Positions 1-8,817 of a DNA stretch of 64,000 bases are shown here, in pieces; position 1 is the first letter of the stretch; each line of letters opens with the position of its first letter. Source of the stretch: JBFLYH01 sp964630235 (lineage in GTDB: Bacteria; Oederibacteriota; JAAXVQ01; JAUVAV01). Made by a program: the position numbers and the translations under genes. Location: positions 124,001-188,000 of the forward strand of contig CAZVUO010000003.1 in the NCBI GenBank assembly GCA_964630235.1. The letters run 5' to 3'. The notes beneath the pieces are model-generated. The model saw nothing but the letters and a program-made list of their open reading frames with translations, ran no database searches and was not told the DNA's origin.

Positions 1-785
1 ACCTGAGCTTCGGCCTGCAGCAGGTCCGAGGGGTCCTGCAGTTTCAGCCGCACCTGCCCAGCCACCCAGTCGCGCAGGCGCTGGCTGCGGGACAGAAGCT
101 CCTCCTCCACCCGGACAGCCTCCTGGGCCAGAGCCAGCTTCCAGTACACGGTCTCAGCCTGCGCCAGGAGCTGGCGCGCCTGGAAAGAACGCTCCAGGGC
201 CTGGCCGCGGTGCTTTTGTTCCAAAGCCTCGGAAGTGGCCCGCACCTCGTTACCCGCGAAATTGCGCCACAGATCGAACGTGAGTTCCAGTTCGGTCCGG
301 GCCGTATAGTAATCCGGGGCCGAGATCAGGGGAACGTTCACCGGGAGGTTCACGGACGTGGAGAACGGCGGCGGCAGGGCCAGGGGCAGAAGGAAGTCGA
401 GCGCGCCCGGGTCCTCGATCAGGGTGCGCCACATGCGGTAGGCCACGCGCGCGCTCAGGCCAAAGGCGGTCTTCTTTTCCAGCCCGAGCATCCACTTGGA
501 CTGGCTCTGGCTCGCGCCCGAAAAGAGGTCGTTGATATCCGGGCTCTGGTCCTTGCCGTAGCTGGCTTCGCCCAGCAGATACGGCGCGGTCGGCAGGCCT
601 TTCTCGGCCGCAAGCTTCTGCGCGGCGTCCTGCCCGGTGCGCGCGGCTTGCAGTCCTGCCGAGTGCCGCCGGACCTCCTCGAGGTAGGCGGACAGGGTAA
701 GCTCCCCGGCGGCAGGCGCGGGAAAAACCATCCCCGGTCCGGCGAAGCAAAGCAGCCATGTTAATAAAGCAAAGCGCGCGCGCAT
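1..785 (-). CDS. TolC-family outer-membrane efflux protein, N-terminal part (cut by window edge)
   Basis: The reading frame runs from an ATG at 785 to the left window edge, giving the first ~261 residues. A hydrophobic signal peptide covers about residues 1-26. After it come long amphipathic helices typical of outer-membrane efflux channels, starting LTLSAYLEEVRRHS, then a coiled-coil stretch around residues 190-260. GGGGA lies 9 bases before the ATG. TolC-family proteins form trimeric channels that connect inner-membrane exporters to the outside. It is the last visible gene of a minus-strand series with pspC and an M48 peptidase upstream; pump genes may follow beyond the edge. The substrate cannot be told. 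Confidence 0.82.
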   Translation of the reverse strand, partial: MRARFALLTWLLCFAGPGMVFPAPAAGELTLSAYLEEVRRHSAGLQAARTGQDAAQKLAAEKGLPTAPYLLGEASYGKDQSPDINDLFSGASQSQSKWMLGLEKKTAFGLSARVAYRMWRTLIEDPGALDFLLPLALPPPFSTSVNLPVNVPLISAPDYYTARTELELTFDLWRNFAGNEVRATSEALEQKHRGQALERSFQARQLLAQAETVYWKLALAQEAVRVEEELLSRSQRLRDWVAGQVRLKLQDPSDLLQAEAQ

Positions 786-815
786 GAACAAATCCCCGTG
801 GCCCATGAAGGCGTG

Positions 816-1013
816 TTATTCGGTTCTCGGCGGCATGATGACGATCGCGATCAGATAGGCCACGAGGCCCAGGACAAACCCGGAAAACACCGTAATCACC
901 ACCCAAGCCAGCCTCAGCAAAACCGGATCCACGTTATAATACTCACCCAGCCCGCCAAAAACCCCGGCCAATATCCGGTTCGACCGGGAGCGGTAGATTC
1001 TTTTCACGGCCAT
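816..1013 (-). CDS. PspC-domain small membrane protein
   Basis: This 65-residue protein is almost entirely a PspC domain. It opens with the family motif KRIYRSRSNRILAGVFGGLG, followed by YYNVDPVLLRLAWV and one strongly hydrophobic segment. I chose the ATG at 1013, 13 bases after the upstream stop and behind a GGTGG/GGGG run, rather than the longer frame from 1085, which would intrude into the M48 gene. PspC domains occur in envelope-stress proteins and as stand-alone small membrane proteins. The neighbours (M48 peptidase, TolC) fit an envelope-maintenance role, but the exact function is not shown. Confidence 0.85.
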   Translation of the reverse strand: MAVKRIYRSRSNRILAGVFGGLGEYYNVDPVLLRLAWVVITVFSGFVLGLVAYLIAIVIMPPRTE

Positions 1014-1026
1014 TCGCCCCACCACC

Positions 1027-1893
1027 CTATTTGTCTTTTTCGCGCGCGAAGCGCTGGTCCCGCGCGCCAGAGGCCTTGGCGGCATAAGCCTTCCCGGCCG
1101 CGGCCTCGGTTACAGACGCGGCCCGGACCTTGGGATCGCCGTGGTGACAGGACTTCTGGTCCATGCGGCCCAACACCCCGGCCAGCGCCAGGGGCGGATA
1201 CCCGGCCTGTCCCAGGATTTCCACGGCCATCAAGTCCGCCTCTTTTTCCTTTTCGCGGGAATACCCGTGGGCCACGGCATTGACCACGTCCTTGACCACG
1301 GCATCGAAGAGGCCGCTCAGTTCGCTGATCCCGGAACTGGATTCACCGGCCTTGGCGATGCCGAACTTGACCAGGGAGGCCACGGCCGCCCGCTGGTGGC
1401 TGGCCTGAATGGCCTGCATGGGGTGTTCGCGGATGATATGCGCGATCTCGTGCGCCAGGACCGCGGCGAGCTCATCCTCGTTCTGGCACGTCCTGAGGAG
1501 ACCGGACGTGATGAACAAGAACCCGCCCGGGCAGGCAAAGGCGTTGAACTTATCCGGCGCGTCCAGCACCGCGAAGTGATAACCGCGGAACAGTTCCGGC
1601 CGTTCGGAAGCCAGCACCAGGGTCTGCCCCACCGCGTTCACGTAGGCGTTCAGTCCTTCGCGATTCAGCCAGTGGTCCTCGGACAGGAGCGTGGCGGCCA
1701 CGGTGCGGCCGATGTAATACTTTTCCTCTTCGTTGAACTCGCGGCTGGCTTTTTCCATGCTGGTGCCCATGTCCGACAGGTCCTGATAACCGGTCATCTG
1801 TCCGCCGAGCTTGATGGCTGTTCCCAAGGTGGCGCAACCCGTACCCGAACCGGCCAGGGCGGCCAGCGCGATCCACATCACGATCCGTTTCAT
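1027..1893 (-). CDS. M48-family zinc metallopeptidase, lipoprotein
   Basis: The 288-residue protein begins with a lipoprotein-type signal ending in GTGC (Cys20). The catalytic HEIAH (HExxH) is at residues 148-152, and a downstream EKEADLMAVEIL segment provides the third zinc ligand expected in M48 proteases. This layout matches periplasmic BepA/LoiP-like peptidases, which act in outer-membrane protein quality control; that role is inferred from family. The start overlaps the preceding gene by 4 bases (ATGA), so translation is probably coupled. GGAGGTGG precedes the ATG. The C-terminus is short and charged, with no TPR domain like that of BepA. Confidence 0.88.
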   Translation of the reverse strand: MKRIVMWIALAALAGSGTGCATLGTAIKLGGQMTGYQDLSDMGTSMEKASREFNEEEKYYIGRTVAATLLSEDHWLNREGLNAYVNAVGQTLVLASERPELFRGYHFAVLDAPDKFNAFACPGGFLFITSGLLRTCQNEDELAAVLAHEIAHIIREHPMQAIQASHQRAAVASLVKFGIAKAGESSSGISELSGLFDAVVKDVVNAVAHGYSREKEKEADLMAVEILGQAGYPPLALAGVLGRMDQKSCHHGDPKVRAASVTEAAAGKAYAAKASGARDQRFAREKDK

Positions 1894-2381
1894 TGGCCGC
1901 CACCTCCGCTCTGGAATTCGCCCAGCTGCCCGGTCTGGCGGAAAGCCTTAAAGGTCTTTGCGGGATCAGGATAATGCGTGGCTTTTTCCAAGCGGTCCAG
2001 TTCGGCATAGGCCAGTTCCGGATTTCCCCGGCGGTACTCGGCCTCGACCTGCTGGTTGAAACCTTTGGTGGCCATGGCCACTTCATCGGAGGAGACGTAA
2101 CTTCCTGAACTTTTGGCCGAATAAGCCGGTTTGGCGACCACCAGGGACCGCTGGGCCACATAGCCCAGTGTTTTACCCGACCGGACGTAGTAGAAGGCGC
2201 CCTTCTGACCCAGAACCTCGACCGCCGCGCGGTACGGCAGGACGGCCTTGGCTTTGGAAAACGCCGTGGGCCGCTCCAGGAGCCGGGTCTGGTTGACCTG
2301 CACGTATTTCACCTCGGCCTGCGCCCAGTTCGGAAGCAGGCTGGCGAGAACCGCAGCCATCCACCATGCACGTTTCATCAT
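1890..2381 (-). CDS. Exported SH3-domain protein
   Basis: About 163 residues. A signal peptide (MMKRAWWMAAVLASLL, ending near AQA) is followed by a bacterial SH3-type domain at roughly residues 25-85 (TRLLERPTAFSKAKAVL, then FYYVRSGKTLGYVAQRSLVV). The C-terminal part is helical and charged and ends in a Gly run. Two adjacent ATGs (2381 and 2378) both follow an AAGGGGGG ribosome-binding site, so the first residue is uncertain. Bacterial SH3 domains usually bind cell wall or proteins. It is translationally coupled to the M48 peptidase (ATGA overlap), suggesting the two act together at the envelope. Confidence 0.8.
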   Translation of the reverse strand: MMKRAWWMAAVLASLLPNWAQAEVKYVQVNQTRLLERPTAFSKAKAVLPYRAAVEVLGQKGAFYYVRSGKTLGYVAQRSLVVAKPAYSAKSSGSYVSSDEVAMATKGFNQQVEAEYRRGNPELAYAELDRLEKATHYPDPAKTFKAFRQTGQLGEFQSGGGGQ

Positions 2382-2430
2382 AAGTCCCCCCTTCGTTCTC
2401 CCGACCATGGCCTTACGGGTCTCTCTATTT

Positions 2431-2515
2431 CGTCATACCGGCGAAAGCCGGTATCCAGGAAGTGTTCATTTTACAGCTTTTTCTGGACCCCGGCTCCCTT
2501 CGGGCCGGGGTGACG
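2431..2515. repeat. 85-bp palindromic element, copy A
   Basis: Left end CGTCATACCGGCGAAAGCCG and right end CCGGGGTGACG form two hairpin arms (CCGGCGAAAGCCGG and CCCCGGCTCCC..GGGCCGGGG) separated by an AT-rich spacer. The same length and ends recur at 9826-9910 and, interrupted, at 26601-26936. It lies between the cyclase gene and the SH3 gene. It carries no reading frame and resembles a MITE/REP-type non-autonomous repeat. Confidence 0.8.
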
Positions 2516-2575
2516 AACAAATACAAAAACGAGCGTTGTAACACAGCCTCCGAGGGAGGGGAAAAAAATAAGAAA

Positions 2576-4753
2576 TTATTTGCTCGTCAGCGTCCACACG
2601 CCGTCCCAATCCTTGGGCGGCCGCTTGCGGCCGAAGATCCCGCACCGCTCCAGAAGCACGGTGGCGGGCTGGTCTTCGGGACGCAATTTCAATGCTTCCT
2701 TCAGGAGCTTGCGCGCCGCCGGGAACGCCTGCCGGTAATATTGCTCCAGCCCCTGGGTATAGACACCCAGAAACTGCGTCCAGGCTTCGCTGATCCGGCC
2801 TGCCAAACCTATGATTTCGAACAGCCGGGTGGGCTGGGTCTTGCCTTTGACACGGATGCGGTCCACCTCCCGCGCCGCCACCCGGTCGCCCACCTGGTTG
2901 ACCAGATCGCCGCTCGCGAGGATGCGCGTCCCATACTGCTTGTTGGTCCCTTCCAGGCGGGAGGCCAGGTTCACGGTGTCGCCGATCACGGTGTAGTTCA
3001 GTTTCTTGGGCGAACCCATCATGCCCACCACCACGGGCCCGCTGTGCAGGCCGACGCGCATGGTCAGCTCCGAGGGCAATCCCATTTCCTTCAGCCGCCC
3101 CTGCAGGGCGGCCAGCTTTTCCTGGTTGCGCAGGGCCGAGACGCAGGCGCGATAAGCCTGGTCCGGATCAGGCAGGGGCGCGCCCCAAAAGGCCATCACG
3201 GCGTCACCGATGAACTTGTCCACGTAGCCCTGCTGTTCATCCACGATCGTGGCCACCATTTCGCCAAGGTACAGGTTCATGACTTCGACCAGACGGTGCG
3301 GGTCCAGGCCCTCGGACAAGGTGGTAAATCCGGCCAGGTCGGAAAAATAGACGGTCGCCTCCACCAGTTCCCCGCCGCCCTGCAGGCGGGCTGGTTCGCG
3401 CAACAGACGTTCCAGCACGGTTGGCGACAGCACCTGGGCGAAAGCGCCCTGAATGTAGCGCTTCTGCCGCTGCTCGGCCCGATAGCTTAACCCCCAGGCG
3501 AAGGCGTGGGCCGCGACCAATCCCAAGGCAGGGGCTAACAGATCCAGCAGGATCCCGCGGGCAAAAAACAAAGCGGCCGCGGTTCCCAGAAACACCACCA
3601 GGCTCAATCCCGTGATCAGCAGTCCGCGGCCCAGGGCCCGGGTGCCAGCCCAGGCACCGATCAGCATCAGCAGGGCTGCCAGCGGCCAGGCCGACCTTCC
3701 GCGCCACGTCTCGTCATACGCGAAGCCGGTTTGGCCGGCGGCCCAGAGCGCGGCTGAAATGAAGAAACCCGGCGTTTGCGCATCCAGGGGAGTTTTGCGC
3801 AAATCCATCAAGCCTTCAGCCGTGGACCCGATCACCACCGCTTTGCCGCGGAACTGTTCCGGACTCACGGCGGGCGTCTGGCCTTCCTGGAGCGCGACCT
3901 GGGATTGGATCACGTCGAACAGGCTGGTTCGGGGGAAGTCCTGCCAGCGGCCCGGATAGCGCAGCACCAGCCTGCCTTGCACATCCAGCGGCCAGGAGCG
4001 GTCTCCGATCTTCAGCTGATCGCTTTCCACGCGGATAAAAGCCGAGGCAGGCATCCAGGGCGCGAAGCCCAGGGCGGGAAGGGCGCCCGGCCCGACAGGC
4101 GCCAGCGGCGCCAGGCGGCGCATCACGCCGTCCGCGTCCGGCTGGAAGCGAACGTCTCCCAGGCCGGCCACCGCGGTCAAAACCGGTTCCACGGGCAGAT
4201 TCACGCCGGGCAGGGGTGCCTGCCTGGACCCCGGACCCAAAGCCGGGCGCAGCAGCAGTTCCGGGCGCTGTCCGGCAAGCTGGCCGACGCTGGCGGGAGA
4301 TCCCTTGGTCTGGGTCACGACCGGCAGGTACACAGTGCCGGCCGCGCGCACCGCGTCAGCCAGGGTCTGGTCATCCTCTGGCCCGTAGCTCGACGGCTCG
4401 GTGAACAGGAAATCAAACAGGATGACCTTGGCGCCCGCCTCGCTGAGATACCGCAAAACCCGGGCGTAGGACTCGCGGGGCCAGGGCCAGGAAAGGCCGA
4501 ACTCCGCCTCTCCGGCATCCAGGCTCTTTTGGTCCAGCACGACAAAAACCAGACCAGGGAGAGGCTGCTGCCAGCGGGCCTGGACCTGCTGCAGCCAGTC
4601 CGTGGCCAGCCATTCCAGGCGCCGTCCCGGTCCCAGCGAAAAAAGCCCGATCAGGGCCGCGGCCATCAGGACCGCCGCAAGAACCAGCCGGCCGCGGGAA
4701 CTGGAGGCGGCGGATGCAGGCCGCGTTTTGGAGAGCGCAACTGAAGGGAACAT
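2576..4753 (-). CDS. CHASE2-domain class III adenylate/guanylate cyclase
   Basis: 725 residues from the ATG at 4753, 7 bases after GAGGTG. An N-terminal membrane helix precedes a large extracytoplasmic CHASE2 sensor (about residues 45-345, with the typical VVLDQKSLD and FDFLFTEPS segments). Three membrane helices follow (about 355-425), then a class III cyclase domain (about 465-645). Both metal aspartates are present (FSDLAGF, Asp472; GDAVMAFWG, Asp517), as is the Lys of DKFIGD and the NYTVIGDTVNLASRLE signature. The Lys/Thr pair is typical of adenylate rather than guanylate cyclases, so cAMP is the likely product. It probably senses an extracellular signal; the ligand is unknown. It may head the minus-strand series, but 194 bases holding a repeat separate it from the next gene. 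Confidence 0.9.
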   Translation of the reverse strand: MFPSVALSKTRPASAASSSRGRLVLAAVLMAAALIGLFSLGPGRRLEWLATDWLQQVQARWQQPLPGLVFVVLDQKSLDAGEAEFGLSWPWPRESYARVLRYLSEAGAKVILFDFLFTEPSSYGPEDDQTLADAVRAAGTVYLPVVTQTKGSPASVGQLAGQRPELLLRPALGPGSRQAPLPGVNLPVEPVLTAVAGLGDVRFQPDADGVMRRLAPLAPVGPGALPALGFAPWMPASAFIRVESDQLKIGDRSWPLDVQGRLVLRYPGRWQDFPRTSLFDVIQSQVALQEGQTPAVSPEQFRGKAVVIGSTAEGLMDLRKTPLDAQTPGFFISAALWAAGQTGFAYDETWRGRSAWPLAALLMLIGAWAGTRALGRGLLITGLSLVVFLGTAAALFFARGILLDLLAPALGLVAAHAFAWGLSYRAEQRQKRYIQGAFAQVLSPTVLERLLREPARLQGGGELVEATVYFSDLAGFTTLSEGLDPHRLVEVMNLYLGEMVATIVDEQQGYVDKFIGDAVMAFWGAPLPDPDQAYRACVSALRNQEKLAALQGRLKEMGLPSELTMRVGLHSGPVVVGMMGSPKKLNYTVIGDTVNLASRLEGTNKQYGTRILASGDLVNQVGDRVAAREVDRIRVKGKTQPTRLFEIIGLAGRISEAWTQFLGVYTQGLEQYYRQAFPAARKLLKEALKLRPEDQPATVLLERCGIFGRKRPPKDWDGVWTLTSK

Positions 4754-4857
4754 GCCATGGCACCTCAAGCGTCAGCCAGCATCTTAACGTGTCTTTCCCT
4801 TCAATTCCAGAGAATTCCGGCCCGCCGCCAAGCACGGTAAATCAGCCAATTATCAGA

Positions 4858-4886
4858 TTGAAGAAACGCCAGGCTTGTACGATAAT
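4858..4886 (+). promoter_or_regulatory. Sigma70-type promoter for the 4943 gene
   Basis: TTGAAG at 4858-4863, a 17-base spacer, then GATAAT at 4881-4886. Transcription would start near 4893, about 50 bases before the ATG at 4943. Both boxes match consensus at 4-5 of 6 positions. Confidence 0.6.
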
Positions 4887-4942
4887 CGGGCCGTTCGGCA
4901 GGGGTTGCCGATCCATTCTCCAAACACCGAAAGGAGCAGCAG

Positions 4943-5779
4943 ATGCGTAAAAATCGCAAGGCAATCTTGGTTCTCATGGCCGTTGTTTTCGCCGCAACCC
5001 TGGGCGCCTCGTGGTGCGAGGCAGCCAAAAGTCAGACGATTTCGGAAAAGACCATGGCCCAGGCCATGCGGGAACAGGGATTTGATTACCAGCACGCCCA
5101 GTGGACCGCGCAGATGACCCAGACCGAAGAGAGCGGCAAAGTCACCAAAACCTCCAGCAAGATCTGGATCGCCGGCAACAAAATGCGCATGGAAACAACG
5201 GACAAAAAAACCGGCGAGTTGGCTGTCATGATCAGCGACGGCAAAGACGAGTACATGTACAGCCCCAAAGAAAAAACCGCCACCAAAATGGGCGCCATGA
5301 TGCGCGGCATGATGACCGGCATGCTGGACAGCAAGGCTTTCAAGGAAGCCGCCGAGCGCCGTAAAAATGCCAAGAAAGCCGGCACCGAGACCGTAAGCGG
5401 CAAGCCCTGCACCATCTACGCCTACCAGCAGACCTTCGGCGGCCTGACCAGCGACGTCAAGGAGTGGGTGTGGACCGGTAAAAATTTCCCCATGAAAACC
5501 GTCGTCAAGACCCCCCAGCAGAAAATGACCATCATGGGGATGACCAGCACGGTGCCGGCGTCCACCACCGAAACCCTGGTCACGGACCTGGTGGTGAACA
5601 AGCCCGCGGCTGCTTCGCTGTTCCAACTTCCGGCCGGCACGAAAGTGCAGGACATGGATAAAATGATGGGCGGCGACGACGAAGAGGAAGACGAGGAAGA
5701 GGACGAGGACGAAGGCGGCGAGGAAGGCCAGCAGGAGATCCCGGCGGAAGTGCAGAAACTGATGAAAGGGCTGTTCTAG
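4943..5779 (+). CDS. Exported protein with DUF4412-like fold and acidic C-terminus
   Basis: 278 residues with a clear signal peptide ending near WCEA (residue 26) and an AAAGGAG site 7-8 bases before the ATG. The body (about 45-235) shows the strand pattern of DUF4412/LolA-like periplasmic proteins: KIWIAGNKMRMETT, MISDGKDEYMYSPKEK, and a late EWVWTGKNFPMKTVV. The tail contains an uninterrupted acidic run of Asp/Glu (about 247-262) followed by a short amphipathic helix. The acidic run may bind metal or basic partners; that is a guess. A promoter and a terminator bracket it, so it is probably a single-gene unit. Confidence 0.7.
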   Translation: MRKNRKAILVLMAVVFAATLGASWCEAAKSQTISEKTMAQAMREQGFDYQHAQWTAQMTQTEESGKVTKTSSKIWIAGNKMRMETTDKKTGELAVMISDGKDEYMYSPKEKTATKMGAMMRGMMTGMLDSKAFKEAAERRKNAKKAGTETVSGKPCTIYAYQQTFGGLTSDVKEWVWTGKNFPMKTVVKTPQQKMTIMGMTSTVPASTTETLVTDLVVNKPAAASLFQLPAGTKVQDMDKMMGGDDEEEDEEEDEDEGGEEGQQEIPAEVQKLMKGLF

Positions 5780-5808
5780 CTCCCGGCCATTCGACCAACC
5801 CTCGCCTT

Positions 5809-5847
5809 CCCCGCCCCAACACGCCGGGGAGGGCGGGGGTCCTTTTT
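5809..5847 (+). terminator. Intrinsic terminator after the 4943 gene
   Basis: CCCCGCCC (5809-5816) pairs with GGGCGGGG (5831-5838) and is followed by CCTTTTT. It lies between the stop at 5779 and the cstA ribosome-binding site. Confidence 0.65.
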
Positions 5848-5862
5848 CTATAAGGAACCCCC

Positions 5863-7785
5863 ATGCTGAAAAAGTCCTTTTGGGTACTGACATCGCTGTT
5901 GGCGGCGATGGCCATCGGCCTGGTCGTGGGCGTGGTCAATCCAACGGAAAAAGTGAACGCCTTGTGGATGGTCACGGCCGCGGCCTGCTTTTACGCCATC
6001 ACCTACCGCTTCTACGCGGCGTTCATCGCGGCCAAAGTGCTGGCCCTGGACCAGACGCGGGCCACCCCGGCCCTGCGCCTGAAGGACGGCGTGGATTACG
6101 AGCCCACCAATCGCTGGGTGCTGTTCGGCCACCACTTCGCGGCCATCGCGGGCGCCGGACCGCTCATCGGCCCCATGCTGGCCGCGCAGTTCGGCTACCT
6201 GCCGGGCTTCCTGTGGATCTTGATCGGCGCGGCGCTGGGGGGCGCGGTGCATGACATGGTCGTGCTGGCCGCATCGGTGCGCCGCGACGGTAAGTCCCTG
6301 GCCCAGATCGCCAAGGAGGAGATCGGACCCGTGGGCGGGATGGCCGCCTCCCTGGCCGTGCTCTTTATCATCGTCGTGGCCCTGGCAGGCTTGGGCCTGG
6401 CCGTGGTAAACGCCCTGACGCGCAGCCCCTGGGGCACGTTCACCATCGCGGTCACCATTCCCGTGGCCCTGCTGATGGGCGTGTACCTGCAGTTCTGGCG
6501 GCCGGGCCGGGTAGGAGAAATGAGCGTGCTCGGCGTGGCGCTCCTGTTCCTGGCGGTCATCGGCGGGCATTATATCCCGGGCTCGTTCCTGGAACCGCTG
6601 TTCAACCTGTCGCGCAACCAGCTGATCGCGGCCCTGGCGGTGTACGGGTTCCTGGCCTCGGTCCTGCCGGTGTGGCTCCTGCTCTGTCCGCGAGACTACC
6701 TGTCCACCTACATGAAGATCGGCACCATGGCCCTGCTGGCCCTGGGCGTGCTGTTCCTGGCCCCGCAGTTGCAAATGCCCCGCATAACTTCCTTCATCCA
6801 CGGCAACGGGCCCGTGATCCCGGGCACCCTCTTTCCTTTTATGTTCATTACGATCGCCTGCGGCGCGATCTCGGGCTTCCACTCCCTGATCGCCTCGGGC
6901 ACCACGCCCAAGATGATCATGTCCGAGCGGGACGTGCCGATGATCGGGTTCGGCGCCATGCTCACCGAGGGGTTCGTCGCCATGATGGCGCTGATCGCGG
7001 CCTCGATCCTGATCCCCGGCGATTATTTCGCCATCAACTCCCAGCTTCCCTTCGACCAGCTGGCGGCGCTGGGGTTCCCGGTCCAGCGCATCCAGGAGCT
7101 GTCCCAGCTGGTGGGCGTGGACGTGGCCCACCGGCCCGGCGGCGCGGTTTCCCTGGCCGTGGGCATGTCATCCATCCTGGGCAACCTACCGGGCATGAAG
7201 GGGCTCATGCCTTACTGGTACAATTTCGCGCTCATGTTCGAAGCTTTGTTCATCCTCACCACGGTGGACGCGGGCACCCGCGTGGCGCGTTTCCTGCTGC
7301 AGGAATTCGGCGGCCTGGTTTACCAGCCTCTAGCCCAGCGGGCCTGGCTGCCCGGCAACCTCGCCGCCAGCGGCTTGGTGGTCGCGGCCTGGGCGGCCTT
7401 GATCTACTCCGGCTCCGTATCTTCCATCTGGCCCATGTTCGGCGTGTCCAACCAGCTGCTGGCCGCCATCGCCCTGGGTGTGGGCACCACGCTCATCCTC
7501 AAGGACGGCAAATGGCGTTACGCTTGGGTCACGTTCGCGCCCATGGTATTCATGTTCACCACCACGCTCACCGCGGCCTGGCAGCTGTTCTGGATCTTTT
7601 TGGGCAAAGCCGCGGCCGCGGCCACGCCTGGCGAGGCGCTAACCTTCCGCATCGACGCCGTCTTGGTCGCGCTCATGGCCGGCCTGGCCCTGGTGATCCT
7701 GGCGGACATGCTCGCTAAGTGGTGGCGGATCCTATCTGGTGCCAAGCCGACGGGACGGCTGGCAGCGGAATCAGGCCGGGTCTAA
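5863..7785 (+). CDS. cstA: Carbon starvation protein CstA, peptide/pyruvate transporter
   Basis: 640 residues with about 16 hydrophobic segments. The CstA N-terminal half is clear: FYAITYRFYAAFIAAKVLAL, then DYEPTNRWVLFGHHFAAIAG and GPLIGPMLAAQFGYLPG, with GAVHDMVVLAASVRRDGKSL after it. The C-terminal half has the FRIDAVLVALMA and WPMFGVSNQLLAA segments. CstA/BtsT proteins import peptides or pyruvate when carbon is limiting; substrate here is inferred from family. The length is slightly short of the E. coli protein (701). AAGGA precedes the ATG. Its last 15 bases overlap the 3' end of hydE on the other strand. Confidence 0.93.
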   Translation: MLKKSFWVLTSLLAAMAIGLVVGVVNPTEKVNALWMVTAAACFYAITYRFYAAFIAAKVLALDQTRATPALRLKDGVDYEPTNRWVLFGHHFAAIAGAGPLIGPMLAAQFGYLPGFLWILIGAALGGAVHDMVVLAASVRRDGKSLAQIAKEEIGPVGGMAASLAVLFIIVVALAGLGLAVVNALTRSPWGTFTIAVTIPVALLMGVYLQFWRPGRVGEMSVLGVALLFLAVIGGHYIPGSFLEPLFNLSRNQLIAALAVYGFLASVLPVWLLLCPRDYLSTYMKIGTMALLALGVLFLAPQLQMPRITSFIHGNGPVIPGTLFPFMFITIACGAISGFHSLIASGTTPKMIMSERDVPMIGFGAMLTEGFVAMMALIAASILIPGDYFAINSQLPFDQLAALGFPVQRIQELSQLVGVDVAHRPGGAVSLAVGMSSILGNLPGMKGLMPYWYNFALMFEALFILTTVDAGTRVARFLLQEFGGLVYQPLAQRAWLPGNLAASGLVVAAWAALIYSGSVSSIWPMFGVSNQLLAAIALGVGTTLILKDGKWRYAWVTFAPMVFMFTTTLTAAWQLFWIFLGKAAAAATPGEALTFRIDAVLVALMAGLALVILADMLAKWWRILSGAKPTGRLAAESGRV

Positions 7786-8817
7786 CCCCGCTTCCCCTCG
7801 CAAAGCTTGCCGGCTGCCTGGCCCCTGGCCAACCGTGCGGCCCAATCCTTTTATCAATCCCAGCAACTGAGCATGGGACGCCTCTGGCGACAGGGTGCCC
7901 TCGCCTTTCCCCGGATATATATTGTACAGACGGCGGTACTCCAGGGGCGTCACGTCGGGCATGACCACGTTCGCGCCGCGCTGCAGGGCCAGCTGGCGGC
8001 CGCTGGCAGGGCTCAGGACCGTCAGCGCCGTGGTGGCGGGGAGGTTGGCGTCCGGCCGCTGCAGGCGGGCAAGTGCCAGCACTTTGTCGGTCATAAGCTC
8101 CGTGTTCGGCACTTGGTCCGGGCCCACGCCGGGCATGGCGGCCAGAGGCGTGTCCGGGTGCGGCACAAAAGGCCCAATACCGATCATGTCGAAATCCCTC
8201 TCCCTTAACCACTCCAAATCCCGGACCACGGATGCATACGTCTGGCCTGGCAGGCCCACCAGCAAGCCCGACCCCACCTCGAAACCCAGGTCCTGCAGAC
8301 GCTGAATGTTTTCCAGGCGCGAGCCGTGCGGTTCGCCGGGATGAAGGTGGGAAAGCAGCACGGGGTCCGTGGTCTCGATCTTGAGGAGGTAACGGTCAGC
8401 GCCAGCCTGGCGCCACAGACGGAAATGCGCCTCTGGCTGTTCGCCCAAGGACAGGGTCACGGCCAGGGGCGTCTCGCCCTTGATCCAGCGCACGACCTCG
8501 GCCAACTCCCGGTGGTCCAAGCCCGGGTCCTCGCCAGCCTGCAGGACCACGGTGCCATAGCCCAGTTTGAGGACCAGCCGCACGCAGTCCTTGATCTGTT
8601 CCGCGCTCAGGCGGAAGCGCGGCAGGATTTTCCGTTCGCCGCGCAGTCCGCAGTACCAGCATTCCCGGCAGCAGTAGTTGGAGATCTCCACCAGGCCGCG
8701 CAGGTGCACGGCGTCACCGACGTGTTTTTCGCGCATCGCATCCGCCTGCTGCCACAGGTTTTCAAGCCGGCCGGGATCTGCTTCCCGCAGCCAAGCCAGG
8801 AGGTCGGCCCGGTTCAT
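7771..8817 (-). CDS. hydE: [FeFe]-hydrogenase maturation radical SAM enzyme HydE
   Basis: 348 residues from the ATG at 8817, which overlaps the stop of the upstream transporter by 4 bases. The radical SAM CX3CX2C motif is NYCCRECWYC (Cys49, 53, 56), followed by GLRGERK. The preceding HLRGLVEISNYC segment is characteristic of HydE, which helps build the dithiolate bridge of the H-cluster. Length is normal for the family. The family also includes close relatives such as PylB, but residue pattern favours HydE. No hydrogenase subunit, HydF or HydG is in the window, so the partners must lie elsewhere. The coupled DMT transporter is an unusual neighbour. Confidence 0.85.
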   Translation of the reverse strand: MNRADLLAWLREADPGRLENLWQQADAMREKHVGDAVHLRGLVEISNYCCRECWYCGLRGERKILPRFRLSAEQIKDCVRLVLKLGYGTVVLQAGEDPGLDHRELAEVVRWIKGETPLAVTLSLGEQPEAHFRLWRQAGADRYLLKIETTDPVLLSHLHPGEPHGSRLENIQRLQDLGFEVGSGLLVGLPGQTYASVVRDLEWLRERDFDMIGIGPFVPHPDTPLAAMPGVGPDQVPNTELMTDKVLALARLQRPDANLPATTALTVLSPASGRQLALQRGANVVMPDVTPLEYRRLYNIYPGKGEGTLSPEASHAQLLGLIKGLGRTVGQGPGSRQALRGEAGLDPA